A stretch of 64,000 bases of DNA from Methylobacterium sp. J-048 (GCF_022829515.1 NZ_JAKSYL010000122.1:1-64000), one strand, 5' to 3'. Positions 26,779 through 35,612 are shown, counted from the stretch's first letter. Numbers and translations are program-made. Notes: generated from the letters alone by a model not told the origin.

Positions 26779-26808
26779 TTGACTCGCGTGTCGAAGACTA
26801 GCTATACT
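26779..26808 (+). promoter_or_regulatory. Sigma70-like promoter of the Liv operon
   Basis: TTGACT (26779-26784) and TATACT (26803-26808) are separated by 18 bases. Transcription would begin near 26815, about 23 bases before the ATG at 26838. This is the best housekeeping-type promoter I found in the window, and it supports the upstream start of the ATPase gene. Confidence 0.65.
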
Positions 26809-26837
26809 TCAGTGCCGGAATAAAGAACCTCACACCG

Positions 26838-27830
26838 ATGCTCAATCGACGTAATGATTGCGGCATCATTATTCTTGATCTTGACGCAGCCGGTGACGGG
26901 TCTGCGCGCGGGCACGTTCGGATGCAGGATGCCTCACAGCGAACCGTGCCAGTGCTGAGACGGCAAAACCGCTCTGAGGTCGCGCAACTGAGCGACGCTC
27001 GGTCGTCGCGGCGGGGCGGTCCGGCGCGTGAGGCGGACCGCACGATCCTGGCGGTCGAAGGGCTGTCGCTGGCGTTCGGCGGCACCGTCGCCTTCGCGGA
27101 GATCGATCTGTCCGTGAAGGCGCATGAGATCCACGCCGTGATCGGGCCGAACGGGGCCGGAAAATCGTCGCTGATCAACGCGATCAGCGGTCTCTACGCG
27201 CCGCAGGCCGGGCGCGTCCGGATCGGCGACGCATCCTTCGCCCGGGTCCCGAGCCGACAGCTCGCCGCTCTCGGCGTCGCGCGGACCTTCCAGAATCTGG
27301 CGCTCTTCGCCGGCTTGAGCGTGCGCGACAACATCCTCTCCGGGCTCGCAGGGGACCGGACAGCGGGCCTCGCCGCACAGCTCCTCGGCCTGCCCTCGGC
27401 CCGTCGCGAGGCACGCGAACATCTGGCGCGCGCCGCAGCGGTGATCGAACTTCTCGAACTCGGTTCGTTCGCCGAACGAAGAGCCGGCAGCCTGCCCTAC
27501 GGCATTCAAAAGCGGGTGGAGCTGGCCCGCGCCCTGGTCGCCCGCCCGCGCTTGCTGCTGCTCGACGAGCCGATGGCCGGCATGACCGCCACCGAGAAGT
27601 CCGAGATGAGCGGCTTCATCCGCACGGCGCGCGAGACCTATGGCACGGCGATCGTGCTGATCGAGCACGATATCGGCGTCGTCATGCGCCTGTCCGACCG
27701 GGTCACCGTGCTGGATCACGGCCGCCGCATCGCCACCGGTACCCCGGCCGAGGTTCAGGCGAACCCGAAGGTGATCGCCGCCTATCTCGGCCTCGAATCC
27801 GAGGATGTCGCGGACGAGGACGCTGCGTGA
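26838..27830 (+). CDS. livG: Branched-chain amino acid-type ABC transporter ATPase LivG
   Basis: From about residue 70 the protein is a standard LivG. Walker A is GPNGAGKS, FGGTVAFAEIDLSV and GVARTFQNLALFAGLSV are LivG blocks, the signature region is LPYGIQKRVELARALV, and Walker B is LLLLDEPMAGM. The first 68 residues are charged, are not found in LivG, and may be an extension or an over-long start. ATG 26922 is the next in-frame choice. The strong promoter just upstream favours 26838. It overlaps livH by four bases. Confidence 0.85.
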   Translation: MLNRRNDCGIIILDLDAAGDGSARGHVRMQDASQRTVPVLRRQNRSEVAQLSDARSSRRGGPAREADRTILAVEGLSLAFGGTVAFAEIDLSVKAHEIHAVIGPNGAGKSSLINAISGLYAPQAGRVRIGDASFARVPSRQLAALGVARTFQNLALFAGLSVRDNILSGLAGDRTAGLAAQLLGLPSARREAREHLARAAAVIELLELGSFAERRAGSLPYGIQKRVELARALVARPRLLLLDEPMAGMTATEKSEMSGFIRTARETYGTAIVLIEHDIGVVMRLSDRVTVLDHGRRIATGTPAEVQANPKVIAAYLGLESEDVADEDAA

Positions 27831-28720
27831 ACCCGGATCTCGCCTTCCTCATCGAGGTGATCGTCGGCGGCCTGCTGTCGGGCGTGATGTACGCCCTCGT
27901 GGCGATCGGCTTCGTGCTGATCTACAAGACCTCCGGCGTGCTCAACTTCGCCCAGGGGGCGATGGTTTTGTTTGCCGCGCTCACCTTCGTGAGCCTGCTG
28001 GAGCGCGGGCTGCCCTTCGCCGGCGCCCTCGCGGCGACCCTGGCAGTCATGGTCGTGCTGGGGCTCGCGATCGAGCGGGCGGTGCTCCGGCCCCTGGTCA
28101 ACCAGCCGCCGATCACCCTGTTCATGGCGACCCTCGGGGTGTCCTACGTCATCGAGGGCGCGGCACAGCTCGCCTGGGGGACGCAGGTGCACGGGCTCGA
28201 TCTCGGCATCGACGATACGCCGTTCGAGGTCGGCGGCGTGCTGGTCAGCCGGTTCGATCTGTTCGCCGCCGGGATCGCCGGGCTTATGGTCGCCGGTCTC
28301 ACGGCGTTCTTCCGCTACACCCGCATCGGGCTCGCGTTCCGGGCGGTCGCCGACGACCCGTTGGCCGCCTTGAATGCCGGTCTGCGCCTGCCGCGGATCT
28401 GGTCGGCCGTCTGGATCGCCGCCGGCCTCGTCGCCCTGGTGGCGGGCCTCCTGTGGGGCGCGCGCCTCGGCGTTCAGTTCTCCCTGTCGCTGGTCGTGCT
28501 CAAGGCCCTGCCGGTGCTGGTGCTGGGCGGCTTCGATTCGATCGCCGGTGCGATCCTGGCCGGCCTGATCGTCGGCGCGGCGGAGAAGCTGTCGGAAGTC
28601 TATCTCGGCCCGATCATCGGCGGCGGCATCGAGGGCTGGATCGCCTATGTCGCCGCGCTCGCCTTCCTGCTGATCAGGCCCTCGGGCCTGCTCGGCCTGC
28701 GCACCATCGAGCGGGTCTGA
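27827..28720 (+). CDS. livH: Branched-chain amino acid-type ABC permease LivH
   Basis: The GTG start in GTGA overlaps livG. The 297-residue protein has about eight hydrophobic segments. Blocks SGVMYALVAIGFVLIYKTSG, VLNFAQGAMVLFAAL and KALPVLVLGGFDSIAGAILA are typical of LivH. It forms half of the membrane channel. The ligand of Liv-type systems cannot be told from the permease. Confidence 0.87.
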   Translation: MNPDLAFLIEVIVGGLLSGVMYALVAIGFVLIYKTSGVLNFAQGAMVLFAALTFVSLLERGLPFAGALAATLAVMVVLGLAIERAVLRPLVNQPPITLFMATLGVSYVIEGAAQLAWGTQVHGLDLGIDDTPFEVGGVLVSRFDLFAAGIAGLMVAGLTAFFRYTRIGLAFRAVADDPLAALNAGLRLPRIWSAVWIAAGLVALVAGLLWGARLGVQFSLSLVVLKALPVLVLGGFDSIAGAILAGLIVGAAEKLSEVYLGPIIGGGIEGWIAYVAALAFLLIRPSGLLGLRTIERV

Positions 28721-28724
28721 GCCG

Positions 28725-29759
28725 ATGGCTGGAATCGCGTCCGTCGGCGCGCAACGCACCCTCCCCGCCGGCGTCACCAGCGTGGCGCTGGTGGCTCTGG
28801 TCGCTGTCGGAATCGTTCCGCTCATCGGCACGAGCTACCTGTACGAGGCGATCCTGACCCCGTTCCTGGCGCTGGCACTGGCCGGTCTCGGGCTGAACCT
28901 GCTGACTGGCTATGCCGGGTTGCTGTCCCTCGGCTCCGCAGCGTTCATGGCGGTCGGCGCTTACGCGGCCTTCAACCTGTCTCTGCGCCTGCCGTTCCTG
29001 CCGCTTCCGGTCGTGATCCTGATCGCCGGGGGCGTCGCCGCCCTGACCGGGGTGATCGCCGGCCTGCCGGCCCTGCGGCTGCGCGGCTTCTACCTCGCGG
29101 TCTCGACGCTCGCGGTGCAGTTCTTCGTCGCCTGGGCGCTCAACCGCATCGGTTGGCTGTCTAACGACAGCCCGTCCGGGATCGTCTCTGCGCCGCGCCT
29201 GATTGTGGCGGGCATTTCGTTCGAGGATGCCCGCGGGCGCTACCTGTTCTCCCTCGCGGTGGTCGCGCTGCTGAGCTTCGCGGCGTGGCGGCTGGTGCGG
29301 TCGCCCACCGGCCGTGACCTCGTGGCGATCCGCGATCACGAGATTGCGGCCCGGATCACCGGCGTGCGGGTGGCGCGCACCAAGCTGCTCGCCTTCGCGC
29401 TCTCGTCGTTCATCGTCGGGGTGGCGGGGGTGCTCTGGGCCTTCGCCTATCTGCGGACGCTGGAACCCGCCGGCTTCAACCTCGATCGCTCGTTCCAGAT
29501 CCTGTTCATCGTCATCATCGGCGGGCTGGGCACCCTGCGCGGTGCCTTTCTGGGCGCGGGGTTCATCGTCGTCCTGCCGCTGGTGCTGGCGCGTCTCGGC
29601 GCCGCGATGCTGGGCGACGGCTTCGATTCCGGCACCCTCGAGATGTGCCAGCGCATGGTGCTCGGGACGCTGATCGTCGCCGTGCTGATCCGCGAGCCTG
29701 CTGGCCTGACCGCCCTCCTCGACCGCGCCGTTGGCCGGCTTCGGGGTCGGGCGGACTGA
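28725..29759 (+). CDS. livM: Branched-chain amino acid-type ABC permease LivM
   Basis: The 344-residue protein begins 4 bases after livH. It has nine or ten hydrophobic segments. GLNLLTGYAGLLSLGSAAFM, RGFYLAVSTLAVQFFVAWAL, GRDLVAIRDHEIAARITGV and FIVIIGGLGTLRGAFLGAGF are LivM-family blocks. It pairs with LivH in the membrane. Confidence 0.87.
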   Translation: MAGIASVGAQRTLPAGVTSVALVALVAVGIVPLIGTSYLYEAILTPFLALALAGLGLNLLTGYAGLLSLGSAAFMAVGAYAAFNLSLRLPFLPLPVVILIAGGVAALTGVIAGLPALRLRGFYLAVSTLAVQFFVAWALNRIGWLSNDSPSGIVSAPRLIVAGISFEDARGRYLFSLAVVALLSFAAWRLVRSPTGRDLVAIRDHEIAARITGVRVARTKLLAFALSSFIVGVAGVLWAFAYLRTLEPAGFNLDRSFQILFIVIIGGLGTLRGAFLGAGFIVVLPLVLARLGAAMLGDGFDSGTLEMCQRMVLGTLIVAVLIREPAGLTALLDRAVGRLRGRAD

Positions 29760-29792
29760 TGTTTTTCCAACCCAGAAGATTGTGAGACGCCG

Positions 29793-31169
29793 ATGATGTC
29801 AGGACCCCGCATGCGCGCCGCCCTCCTGGCCGGAGCCGCCCTGCTCGGCCTCGCCGGCGCAGCCGAGGCCGACGAGCAGTATTTTCCGCTGCAGAGCTAC
29901 CGCGTCGGCCCCTACGCGGCCGGCGGCACCGGCTTCTTCGGCGGCTTCATCGACTACCTGAACCTCATCAACAGCCGCGACGGCGGCGTGAACGGCGTCA
30001 AGCTGACCTGGAGCGAGGGCGAGACCCAGTACGAGGTCGAGCGCGGCGTCGAAGTCTACGAGCGGTTGAAGTCGCGGCCCGGCATCGCCGCCAGGAACCC
30101 GCTCTCGGTGGGCATCGCCTACGCGATGATCGACCGGGTCACCGCCGACAAGGTGCCGCTGATCACCATCAACCACGGCCGCACCGATTCCACCGATGGG
30201 CGGGTGTTTCCCTACGTCTTCCCGCTCCTGCTCAATCCCTACAGCGAGACCAGCGGCATCGTCGCGTATCTCGGCACCCGGGCTGGCGGCCTGGACAAGC
30301 TCAAGGGCAAGACGATCGCGGTGCTCTACCACGGCTCGCCCTACGGCAAGGAGACGATCCCGATCTTCGAGACGCTGGCCAAGACCTACGGTTTCAAGGT
30401 CGAGCAGATCGAGGTGCCGCATCCCGGCAACGAGCAGCAATCACAATGGCTCACGATCCGGCGCCTGCGGCCCGATTTCGTGGTCCTGCGCGGCTGGGGC
30501 GTGATGAACCCCGTCGCTTTGAAGACCGCCCAGAAAACCGGCTTCCCGGTGGACCACATCGTCGGGAATGTCTGGTCGAACTCGGAGGAGGACGCGATCC
30601 CGGCCGGCGATGCCGCGAAGGGCTACGTCGCCATCACCACCCAGGCGTCCGGTACGGAATACCCGGTGATCCAGGAGATCGTCCGCAAGGTCTACGAGCC
30701 GGGGAACGGCAATCTGGCGGACAAGAAGCGCATCGGCAGCGTCTATCACAATCTCGGCGTGCTCAACGGCATCCTCAACGTCGAGGCGGTGCGGATCGCG
30801 CAAGGACGCTTCGGCAAGCGCACGCTGACCGGTGACGAGGTCCGCTGGGGCTTCGAGCATCTGCGCATCGACGAGGCCCGGGTGGCCGAACTCGGCGCCA
30901 AGGGTCTGTTCCACTCGATCAACGTCACCTGCGCCAACCACGAGGGCGAGGGCCGCGTCACCTTCCAGCAATGGGACGGCGCGAAATGGAAGGTCGTCTC
31001 CGACTGGATCGCCCCGGACTGGGCCAGCCTGCGCCCGATCATCGAGGCTTCGTCCACGGCCTACGCCAAGGAGCACGGCTTGACCCCGCGCGACTGCGCC
31101 GCCGAGGAACAGGCGGATGCCGGTACCAGGAATACCTCGGCCGAGCACGCGGCGGCGGAAAGCCGGTGA
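29793..31169 (+). CDS. Branched-chain amino acid-type ABC substrate-binding protein
   Basis: The 458-residue protein has a Sec signal (MRAALLAGAALLGLAGAAEA) and a periplasmic binding fold of the Peripla_BP_6 type, with YNLI-type YLNLINSRDGGVNGVKLTW and KGKTIAVLYHGSPYGKETIP. It is longer than LivK (about 370 residues). A C-terminal part with GKRTLTGDEVRWGFEHLRID is seen in subfamilies bound to other ligands, so the cargo may not be a branched-chain amino acid. It overlaps livF by four bases. The start may be either of two closely spaced ATG codons at 29793 and 29796. Confidence 0.82.
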   Translation: MMSGPRMRAALLAGAALLGLAGAAEADEQYFPLQSYRVGPYAAGGTGFFGGFIDYLNLINSRDGGVNGVKLTWSEGETQYEVERGVEVYERLKSRPGIAARNPLSVGIAYAMIDRVTADKVPLITINHGRTDSTDGRVFPYVFPLLLNPYSETSGIVAYLGTRAGGLDKLKGKTIAVLYHGSPYGKETIPIFETLAKTYGFKVEQIEVPHPGNEQQSQWLTIRRLRPDFVVLRGWGVMNPVALKTAQKTGFPVDHIVGNVWSNSEEDAIPAGDAAKGYVAITTQASGTEYPVIQEIVRKVYEPGNGNLADKKRIGSVYHNLGVLNGILNVEAVRIAQGRFGKRTLTGDEVRWGFEHLRIDEARVAELGAKGLFHSINVTCANHEGEGRVTFQQWDGAKWKVVSDWIAPDWASLRPIIEASSTAYAKEHGLTPRDCAAEEQADAGTRNTSAEHAAAESR

Positions 31170-31954
31170 CGCAAGCGGCCAGCAACACCCTCCTGCGCGT
31201 CGAGGCGCTGGAGGCCCGCTACGGCGGTGCGGTCCGTGCGCTCGACAGGGTCGATCTCCATGTCGACGCGGGCGAGATCGTGGCGCTGGTCGGCGCCAAC
31301 GGTGCCGGCAAGACCACCCTGTTGCGGGCGATCTCCAACCTCCTGCCGGCCGTGCGGGGGCAGGTCACGGGCGGGCGCATCACCTACGCGGGCGCGGATG
31401 TCGGACACAGCCGCACCGACGCTCTGGTGCGCCGCGGCCTCGTCGGCGTGCTCGAAGGGCGCCACTGCTTCCGCGCGCTCACGATCGAGGAGAACCTCGT
31501 CACCGGCGGCCTCGGGCGCGGTGCCTCGCGTAGCGAGCTTCGGGCGGATCTGGAGCGGGTCTACGACCTGTTTCCACGGCTCAGGCAGAAGCGCGCCATC
31601 GCGGCGGGCCTCGTCTCCGGCGGCGAGCAGCAGATGGCCGCGATCGGCCGCGCCCTGATGGGCCGTCCAAAACTCCTCGTCCTCGACGAGCCTTCGATGG
31701 GCCTCGCGCCGAAGATCGTGGAGGAGATCTACCGGATCCTCGCCGCCCTCAACCGCGATGAGGGCCTCTCGCTGCTGGTGGCCGAGCAGAATGTCCGGCT
31801 CGCCTTGCGCCATGCTCACCGGGCCGTGGTGCTGGAGAACGGCCGCAGCGTGCTGGAAGGCAGCGCCGCTTCCCTGCGCGGTCGCGACGACGTGAAGGCG
31901 TTCTATCTCGGCGCCGGCGTCGCCCCCCGGCCGGCCGCCCTCGCCCTGGGGTGA
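31166..31954 (+). CDS. livF: Branched-chain amino acid-type ABC transporter ATPase LivF
   Basis: The GTG at 31166 overlaps the binding-protein stop and gives 262 residues. Walker A is GANGAGKTT, VRRGLVGVLEGRHCFRALTI and TIEENLVTGG are LivF blocks, the signature is VSGGEQQMAAIGRALM, and Walker B is LLVLDEPSMGLAP. It is the last gene of the livG-H-M-K-F operon. No terminator is visible in the 198 bases before the convergent TAXI gene. Confidence 0.87.
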   Translation: MTQAASNTLLRVEALEARYGGAVRALDRVDLHVDAGEIVALVGANGAGKTTLLRAISNLLPAVRGQVTGGRITYAGADVGHSRTDALVRRGLVGVLEGRHCFRALTIEENLVTGGLGRGASRSELRADLERVYDLFPRLRQKRAIAAGLVSGGEQQMAAIGRALMGRPKLLVLDEPSMGLAPKIVEEIYRILAALNRDEGLSLLVAEQNVRLALRHAHRAVVLENGRSVLEGSAASLRGRDDVKAFYLGAGVAPRPAALALG

Positions 31955-32152
31955 CGCTTGAAGGGCAGTCCTTGATCGCGCTGCAAGCCGAAGGTCTTCC
32001 ACCGTAAGGTTCGGGCGAGCGAGCATGACGCTCCCGACACTCTGCGGAACCCGGAGGATCAGCGCCAAACGTATCGGTCATGCAAGCTGACTCGGACTCA
32101 GACGAAAGGCGTTGGGTGCGACGCGTCGGCCCCTCAAAACCTCTCGATGCTG

Positions 32153-33256
32153 TCATCGAGCCTGGCGCCACTTCAGATAGGCCTGATAGATTTCTTCTTT
32201 TCCGGCCTGCCGGTTGGCCTGCGCCTGGAAGAAGCGGTCGAGATCCGGTTGAGAGGCCACGTCCTGCTCGTGGTGACGATCGAGCCACTCCTGCGCGGGG
32301 CGGAAGCGCGTCCATCCGTTCACCGAGGCCGCCAGGTTGACCTCGCGCCATTTCGGATGCCGCTGCGGGGCCAGGAACTTGTCGAACTGGCCGAAGAAGG
32401 CGTCGACGAACCGGACGAGCTTCTCGTAGCGCGGCGATCCCCGCGGGCTGTTGTAGACCCCCAGGACCGTGCCGACGGCGACGGTCTCGATCGCGTCCCC
32501 GTTCACGAGTTTCGGATAATCGGCCTGCGTCAGGGTGGCGGGAACGTAGGCGTCGTTGATCGCATCGGGATAGGGCGCACTGACGAAGTGGAAGCGGTCT
32601 TCCGGGTCGAAGCCCGCGATGAAGGCCACGGGCTTGGCGGCTACCGAGGCGACGGCCTGGATCTCACCCTTGCGCAGCATTTCGAGGGCGGTCGGCTGGT
32701 CGACATTGACCGCCTCCACGCCGATGCCGAGCTCGCGGAACATCGCGCGACCGCTATAATCGGTGCCGCTGCCCTTGACGTCGAAGCTGACCCGCTTCCC
32801 GGCGAGATCGCTGATCGTCCGGATCGCGTTCGGCGCGATGATGTGCAGCTCGTCGTTGAACAGCTTGGCGATGAACTGGATGTGCCGCTCGATGTTCTTC
32901 AGGCGCTTATCCTGCCGCAGCTGTTCCAGCGTGTCGGTACGGACGAAGCCCAGATCGACGCCCTTCAGGAATCGGATATCGTAGGCGTTCTCGCCCGCAC
33001 CCTTGCCGAGGATCGGCAGGACCCGCAGCTTGTCGCCGTCGTCCAGCGCGAAGGCTAGGTCGGCACCGATCCGGAAATAGGTCCCGCCGGGGGTTCCCGT
33101 CACCACCGTGACGGTGTTCGCGTTCATGCGGTCGCCGAGGATGGCCTCCGTCACGGAATCGGGGTGCGCCGATGATGCATCGGTTGCCATCGCGGCGGGA
33201 CTTGCCACCAGGGCGGCAAGCCCGAAGAAGGCGGCGAATCTGGCGAGCCTCGGCAT
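32153..33256 (-). CDS. TAXI-family TRAP transporter solute-binding protein
   Basis: The 367-residue protein has a Sec signal (about residues 1-24). It has TAXI blocks TVVTGTPGGTYFRIGADLA, GKGAGENAYDIRFLKGVDLG, LIIAPN-like LHIIAPNAIRTISDLAGKRV and FDVKGSGTDYSGRAMFRELG. These proteins deliver organic acids such as glutamate to TRAP permeases. No DctQM-type membrane gene is in the window, so this is an orphan receptor here. It may serve a distant permease or a sensor. Confidence 0.82.
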   Translation of the reverse strand: MPRLARFAAFFGLAALVASPAAMATDASSAHPDSVTEAILGDRMNANTVTVVTGTPGGTYFRIGADLAFALDDGDKLRVLPILGKGAGENAYDIRFLKGVDLGFVRTDTLEQLRQDKRLKNIERHIQFIAKLFNDELHIIAPNAIRTISDLAGKRVSFDVKGSGTDYSGRAMFRELGIGVEAVNVDQPTALEMLRKGEIQAVASVAAKPVAFIAGFDPEDRFHFVSAPYPDAINDAYVPATLTQADYPKLVNGDAIETVAVGTVLGVYNSPRGSPRYEKLVRFVDAFFGQFDKFLAPQRHPKWREVNLAASVNGWTRFRPAQEWLDRHHEQDVASQPDLDRFFQAQANRQAGKEEIYQAYLKWRQAR

Positions 33257-33303
33257 GAATACGTCCCCCGCTGATCTGTCAGCTGTCCGTGGTTTGCGCG
33301 TCC

Positions 33304-34347
33304 TCAGCGACCTGTGGCGGCCAGGCGCCGCTCGTCCGCCCGGTCCTGGCGCGCGGCCTTCGCGTACAGACTCTGGGCGAGGTCTTGATCCGACCGCAGG
33401 CCGCGCACTTTCCAGGTCCGCAGCATCGCCGGGTCCCAGGTCTGCGCCAGCAGGAAGGTCGCGTTCGGCGCGTCGCGCGCTTGGGCGCGCTCCAGCAGGA
33501 GCCGGGCACCGCTGATGTCGCCGAGCCGGATCAGGCCCCTGGCACGCTCGACCAGCGGGTCGGCCACCGTCGCCGGACGCGCGGGCACCGCAGGGCGTGG
33601 AACGCTCGTAGCCTCGGTCCCGGCGCCGGGTTTCCTCTCGGCAATTGCGGGGGGCGCCGTGATTGCTTCACGGGGGGCGACAGGTGCGGGTTCCGGCACG
33701 AAGACATCGGAGGGCGGCGCGCCGGAATCGGCGACAACGGCAAAGGCCTGGAGGGGCGGCGCCGTCTCCCCGATTTGAGCGGAACGCCGCCCGGAACTGC
33801 CCGGCGCGTCGCCGCGGGCCGCCATGTCGCGGCTCATGCTCTCCGGTATGAAATTGACGGTGAGGCGGCTCGACGTGACATCGATGTGTCCGCCGGATTC
33901 CGGAGTCCAGATCGCCGCGACGGCGAGCGGGAAACTGCTTTCGCGCTCGTCGCCCTGCAGGATCTGGATCTTCGAAAGATCCCATGCGCTGACATCGACG
34001 TCGTTGTTGTCGCTGGTCGACGAAAACGTATTGGTCGAGTCGCTGATCGTGACGCCGCGGGGAAGCCCAAGCAGCTTGATCGCTTCGATATAGACATTCC
34101 GGACGCGGACCAGCTTGATGTCCAGAGGGAGCGCTACGCCGATCGTTCCGGAGGCGTCATGGGTTCTGATCAGGAGATCCGAGGTTGTGCCTTGCGTCGA
34201 ATCCGCATCATTTCGGCTGACGGGCGCGGTGGGCTCCGAGCGGCGGCGACCGTCCTCACTCTGCGCGAAGGCAGGTAGGGACAGCGATAACGTCAGAGCG
34301 AGCGCTGTCGACATGCGTCCACCCCATATCCGGCAAGGCATTTCCAT
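33304..34347 (-). CDS. Secreted protein of unknown function with Sel1/TPR-like C-terminus
   Basis: The 347-residue product has a signal peptide ending at PAFAQS, best from the in-frame ATG at 34314. It then has a beta-rich domain of about 100 residues (SDLLIRTHDASGTIGVALPL, RGVTISDSTNTFSSTSDNND) and a Pro/Ala linker. The last 90 residues look like TPR or Sel1 repeats (ARGLIRLGDISGARLLLERA). I do not recognise the family. It is downstream of the three Gly-Asn repeat genes on the same strand. A promoter-like AT-rich stretch lies just upstream (34378-34420 on the minus strand). Confidence 0.6.
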   Translation of the reverse strand: MEMPCRIWGGRMSTALALTLSLSLPAFAQSEDGRRRSEPTAPVSRNDADSTQGTTSDLLIRTHDASGTIGVALPLDIKLVRVRNVYIEAIKLLGLPRGVTISDSTNTFSSTSDNNDVDVSAWDLSKIQILQGDERESSFPLAVAAIWTPESGGHIDVTSSRLTVNFIPESMSRDMAARGDAPGSSGRRSAQIGETAPPLQAFAVVADSGAPPSDVFVPEPAPVAPREAITAPPAIAERKPGAGTEATSVPRPAVPARPATVADPLVERARGLIRLGDISGARLLLERAQARDAPNATFLLAQTWDPAMLRTWKVRGLRSDQDLAQSLYAKAARQDRADERRLAATGR

Positions 34348-34590
34348 CGGATGCGCTCCGTGCCAGGCGTTTTATTGCTAATTTTTTCACCGAATATAAT
34401 ATCTCCAAATCATAGTCAATCAACAGCGATTATCGCCAGTTACGGTCGGCTAGACGATGGTGACAAACACGGTCTTTTTAGAAGCCACACCGATCCGAGC
34501 AGCCCGCATTAACGCCGCTCGACATGTTTCGCGCGCCGATCCGCGGGAGATTTCAGCCGGCACAGCAGGATGGGATTGATCGGAGGACGT

Positions 34591-34866
34591 TCAGGTCCGG
34601 GGCGCGTTCCGGCCGCTATTGCCGTGCCCGTTCCCGGTGCCGAAATTTCCGTTGCCGTTCGTCTGATTGCCGTTTCCGTTATTCGAGCCGGCGTTGCCAT
34701 TGCCATTGCCGTTGCCCGAGCCGACCGGTGAGATCTGCGTATGGGGCCGATCTCGTGCCAGCTCTGCGAGGGCGGCTACGCGGCCGGGCGCGGCCTGGGC
34801 CGCGCTGAGCCCGAGCAGGCTGAGCGCGAGAACAGCGAGGGTTCGATGCACGGCTCTCGGCTCCAT
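34591..34866 (-). CDS. Secreted Gly-Asn repeat protein 1
   Basis: The 91-residue product has a signal peptide cut near AAQAAPG and a short charged segment (VAALAELARDRPHTQISPVG). A repeat tail follows in which nearly every second residue is Asn and the others mostly Gly (GSGNGNGNGNAGSNNGNGNQ). It belongs with the proteins at 34984, 35613 and 42175. The minus-strand GAGGAGGG ribosome binding site lies within a perfect hairpin (34874-34893). The function is unknown. Repeats of this type would be expected to form extended or beta-rich structure outside the cell. Confidence 0.65.
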   Translation of the reverse strand: MEPRAVHRTLAVLALSLLGLSAAQAAPGRVAALAELARDRPHTQISPVGSGNGNGNGNAGSNNGNGNQTNGNGNFGTGNGHGNSGRNAPRT

Positions 34867-34873
34867 CAGATGC

Positions 34874-34893
34874 GTCGCCCTCCTCGGGGCGAC
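34874..34893 (-). promoter_or_regulatory. Hairpin overlapping the ribosome binding site of Gly-Asn protein 1
   Basis: GTCGCCC (34874-34880) and GGGCGAC (34887-34893) are perfect 7-base arms with a 6-base loop. On the transcript the purine-rich GAGGAGGG lies in the loop and 3' arm, 8 bases before the start codon. Folding would hide it, suggesting translational control. A second hairpin GGACGGG/CCCGTCC (34907-34927) lies just upstream. Confidence 0.5.
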
Positions 34894-34983
34894 TCCGGTC
34901 GCGTGCGGACGGGAAATGCGCCCGTCCCGAATTTCGAGACGCGCGCCGCCGCCTGAACGGTGCCAGCTTCGACGGTGGACGCC

Positions 34984-35484
34984 TTACCGGCGGAAGAGGG
35001 ACGGCAGGGAGGTGTTCCCGTTGAGGTTTCCATTCCCACTACCAATGTTGCCGTTGCCGTTGCTGCTGCCGCCGTTCAAGTTTCCATTGCCGGCGCCAAC
35101 GTTGCCGTTGCCGTTGTGCGAGCCGGAATTGTAGTTGCCGTTATAGGCGCCGATATTGCCGTTTCCGTTGCCGGCACCGGTGTTCCCGATGCCGTTGAAC
35201 GCGCCGACATTGCCCGTTCCACTGTTGAAGGCGCCGACATTGTTCGATCCGGAATTGAACGCGCCCATATTGCCGTTCACGATGGGCGTACCGCTGCCGT
35301 TACCGTTGCCGGTGCCATTTCCGGAGCCGATGTTCCAGTTGCCGTTGCTATTGCCGTTCAAGGATCCGATGTTGCCGTTTCCATTACCGACACCGTTCCC
35401 AATGGCGAAGATCTGGGCTTGCGCTGGTAGAGCCGCTGCGCTGATCAGCCCAAAAAGGGCTACGGGAAGGAGTGGAGACTTCAT
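34984..35484 (-). CDS. Secreted Gly-Asn repeat protein 2
   Basis: The 166-residue product has a signal peptide (MKSPLLPVALFGLISAAALP, cut near AQAQ), and the rest is repeat. The repeat contains heptads of the form GN-[IVMT]-G-[AS]-x-N (GNIGSLN, GNMGAFN, NNVGAFN, GNVGAFN, GNIGAYN, GNVGAGN). This spacing resembles the XNXGX repeats of mycobacterial MPTR-type PPE proteins. AAGGAG lies 7 bases before the ATG. Only the extreme C-terminus (SLPSLFRR) leaves the repeat. The whole mature protein has almost no charged residues. Confidence 0.72.
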   Translation of the reverse strand: MKSPLLPVALFGLISAAALPAQAQIFAIGNGVGNGNGNIGSLNGNSNGNWNIGSGNGTGNGNGSGTPIVNGNMGAFNSGSNNVGAFNSGTGNVGAFNGIGNTGAGNGNGNIGAYNGNYNSGSHNGNGNVGAGNGNLNGGSSNGNGNIGSGNGNLNGNTSLPSLFRR

Positions 35485-35536
35485 CACGCTGCTCCTTGTT
35501 CTGCGTCGAGCGACTGCTGACGCGCATCCGTCCCTC

Positions 35537-35587
35537 GATGGCCGTCCAAGCACAGACGGCCATCACCTGATGAGCCTTTGGCAGGCT
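35537..35587 (-). terminator. Two hairpins in the spacer between Gly-Asn genes 3 and 2
   Basis: GATGGCCGTC/GACGGCCATC with an 8-base loop (35537-35564) is a perfect 10-pair stem. AGCCT/AGGCT with a 5-base loop (35573-35587) stands next to it. They follow the stop of the gene at 35613 and precede the gene ending its leader at 35484. No T run follows, so attenuation or mRNA stabilisation is as possible as termination. Confidence 0.5.
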
Positions 35588-35612
35588 GCCTTACGGCCTC
35601 CGAGGCGTACCG

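Larger units (their letters stand above)
26248..26837. other. Intergenic region of 590 bases between chemoreceptor and Liv operon
   Basis: The region is divergent and AT-rich at both ends. It contains a short plus-strand terminator-like hairpin (26377-26398) and the Liv promoter (26779-26808). Reading frames inside it (26397-26624, 26408-26620) do not resemble known proteins. Confidence 0.4.
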
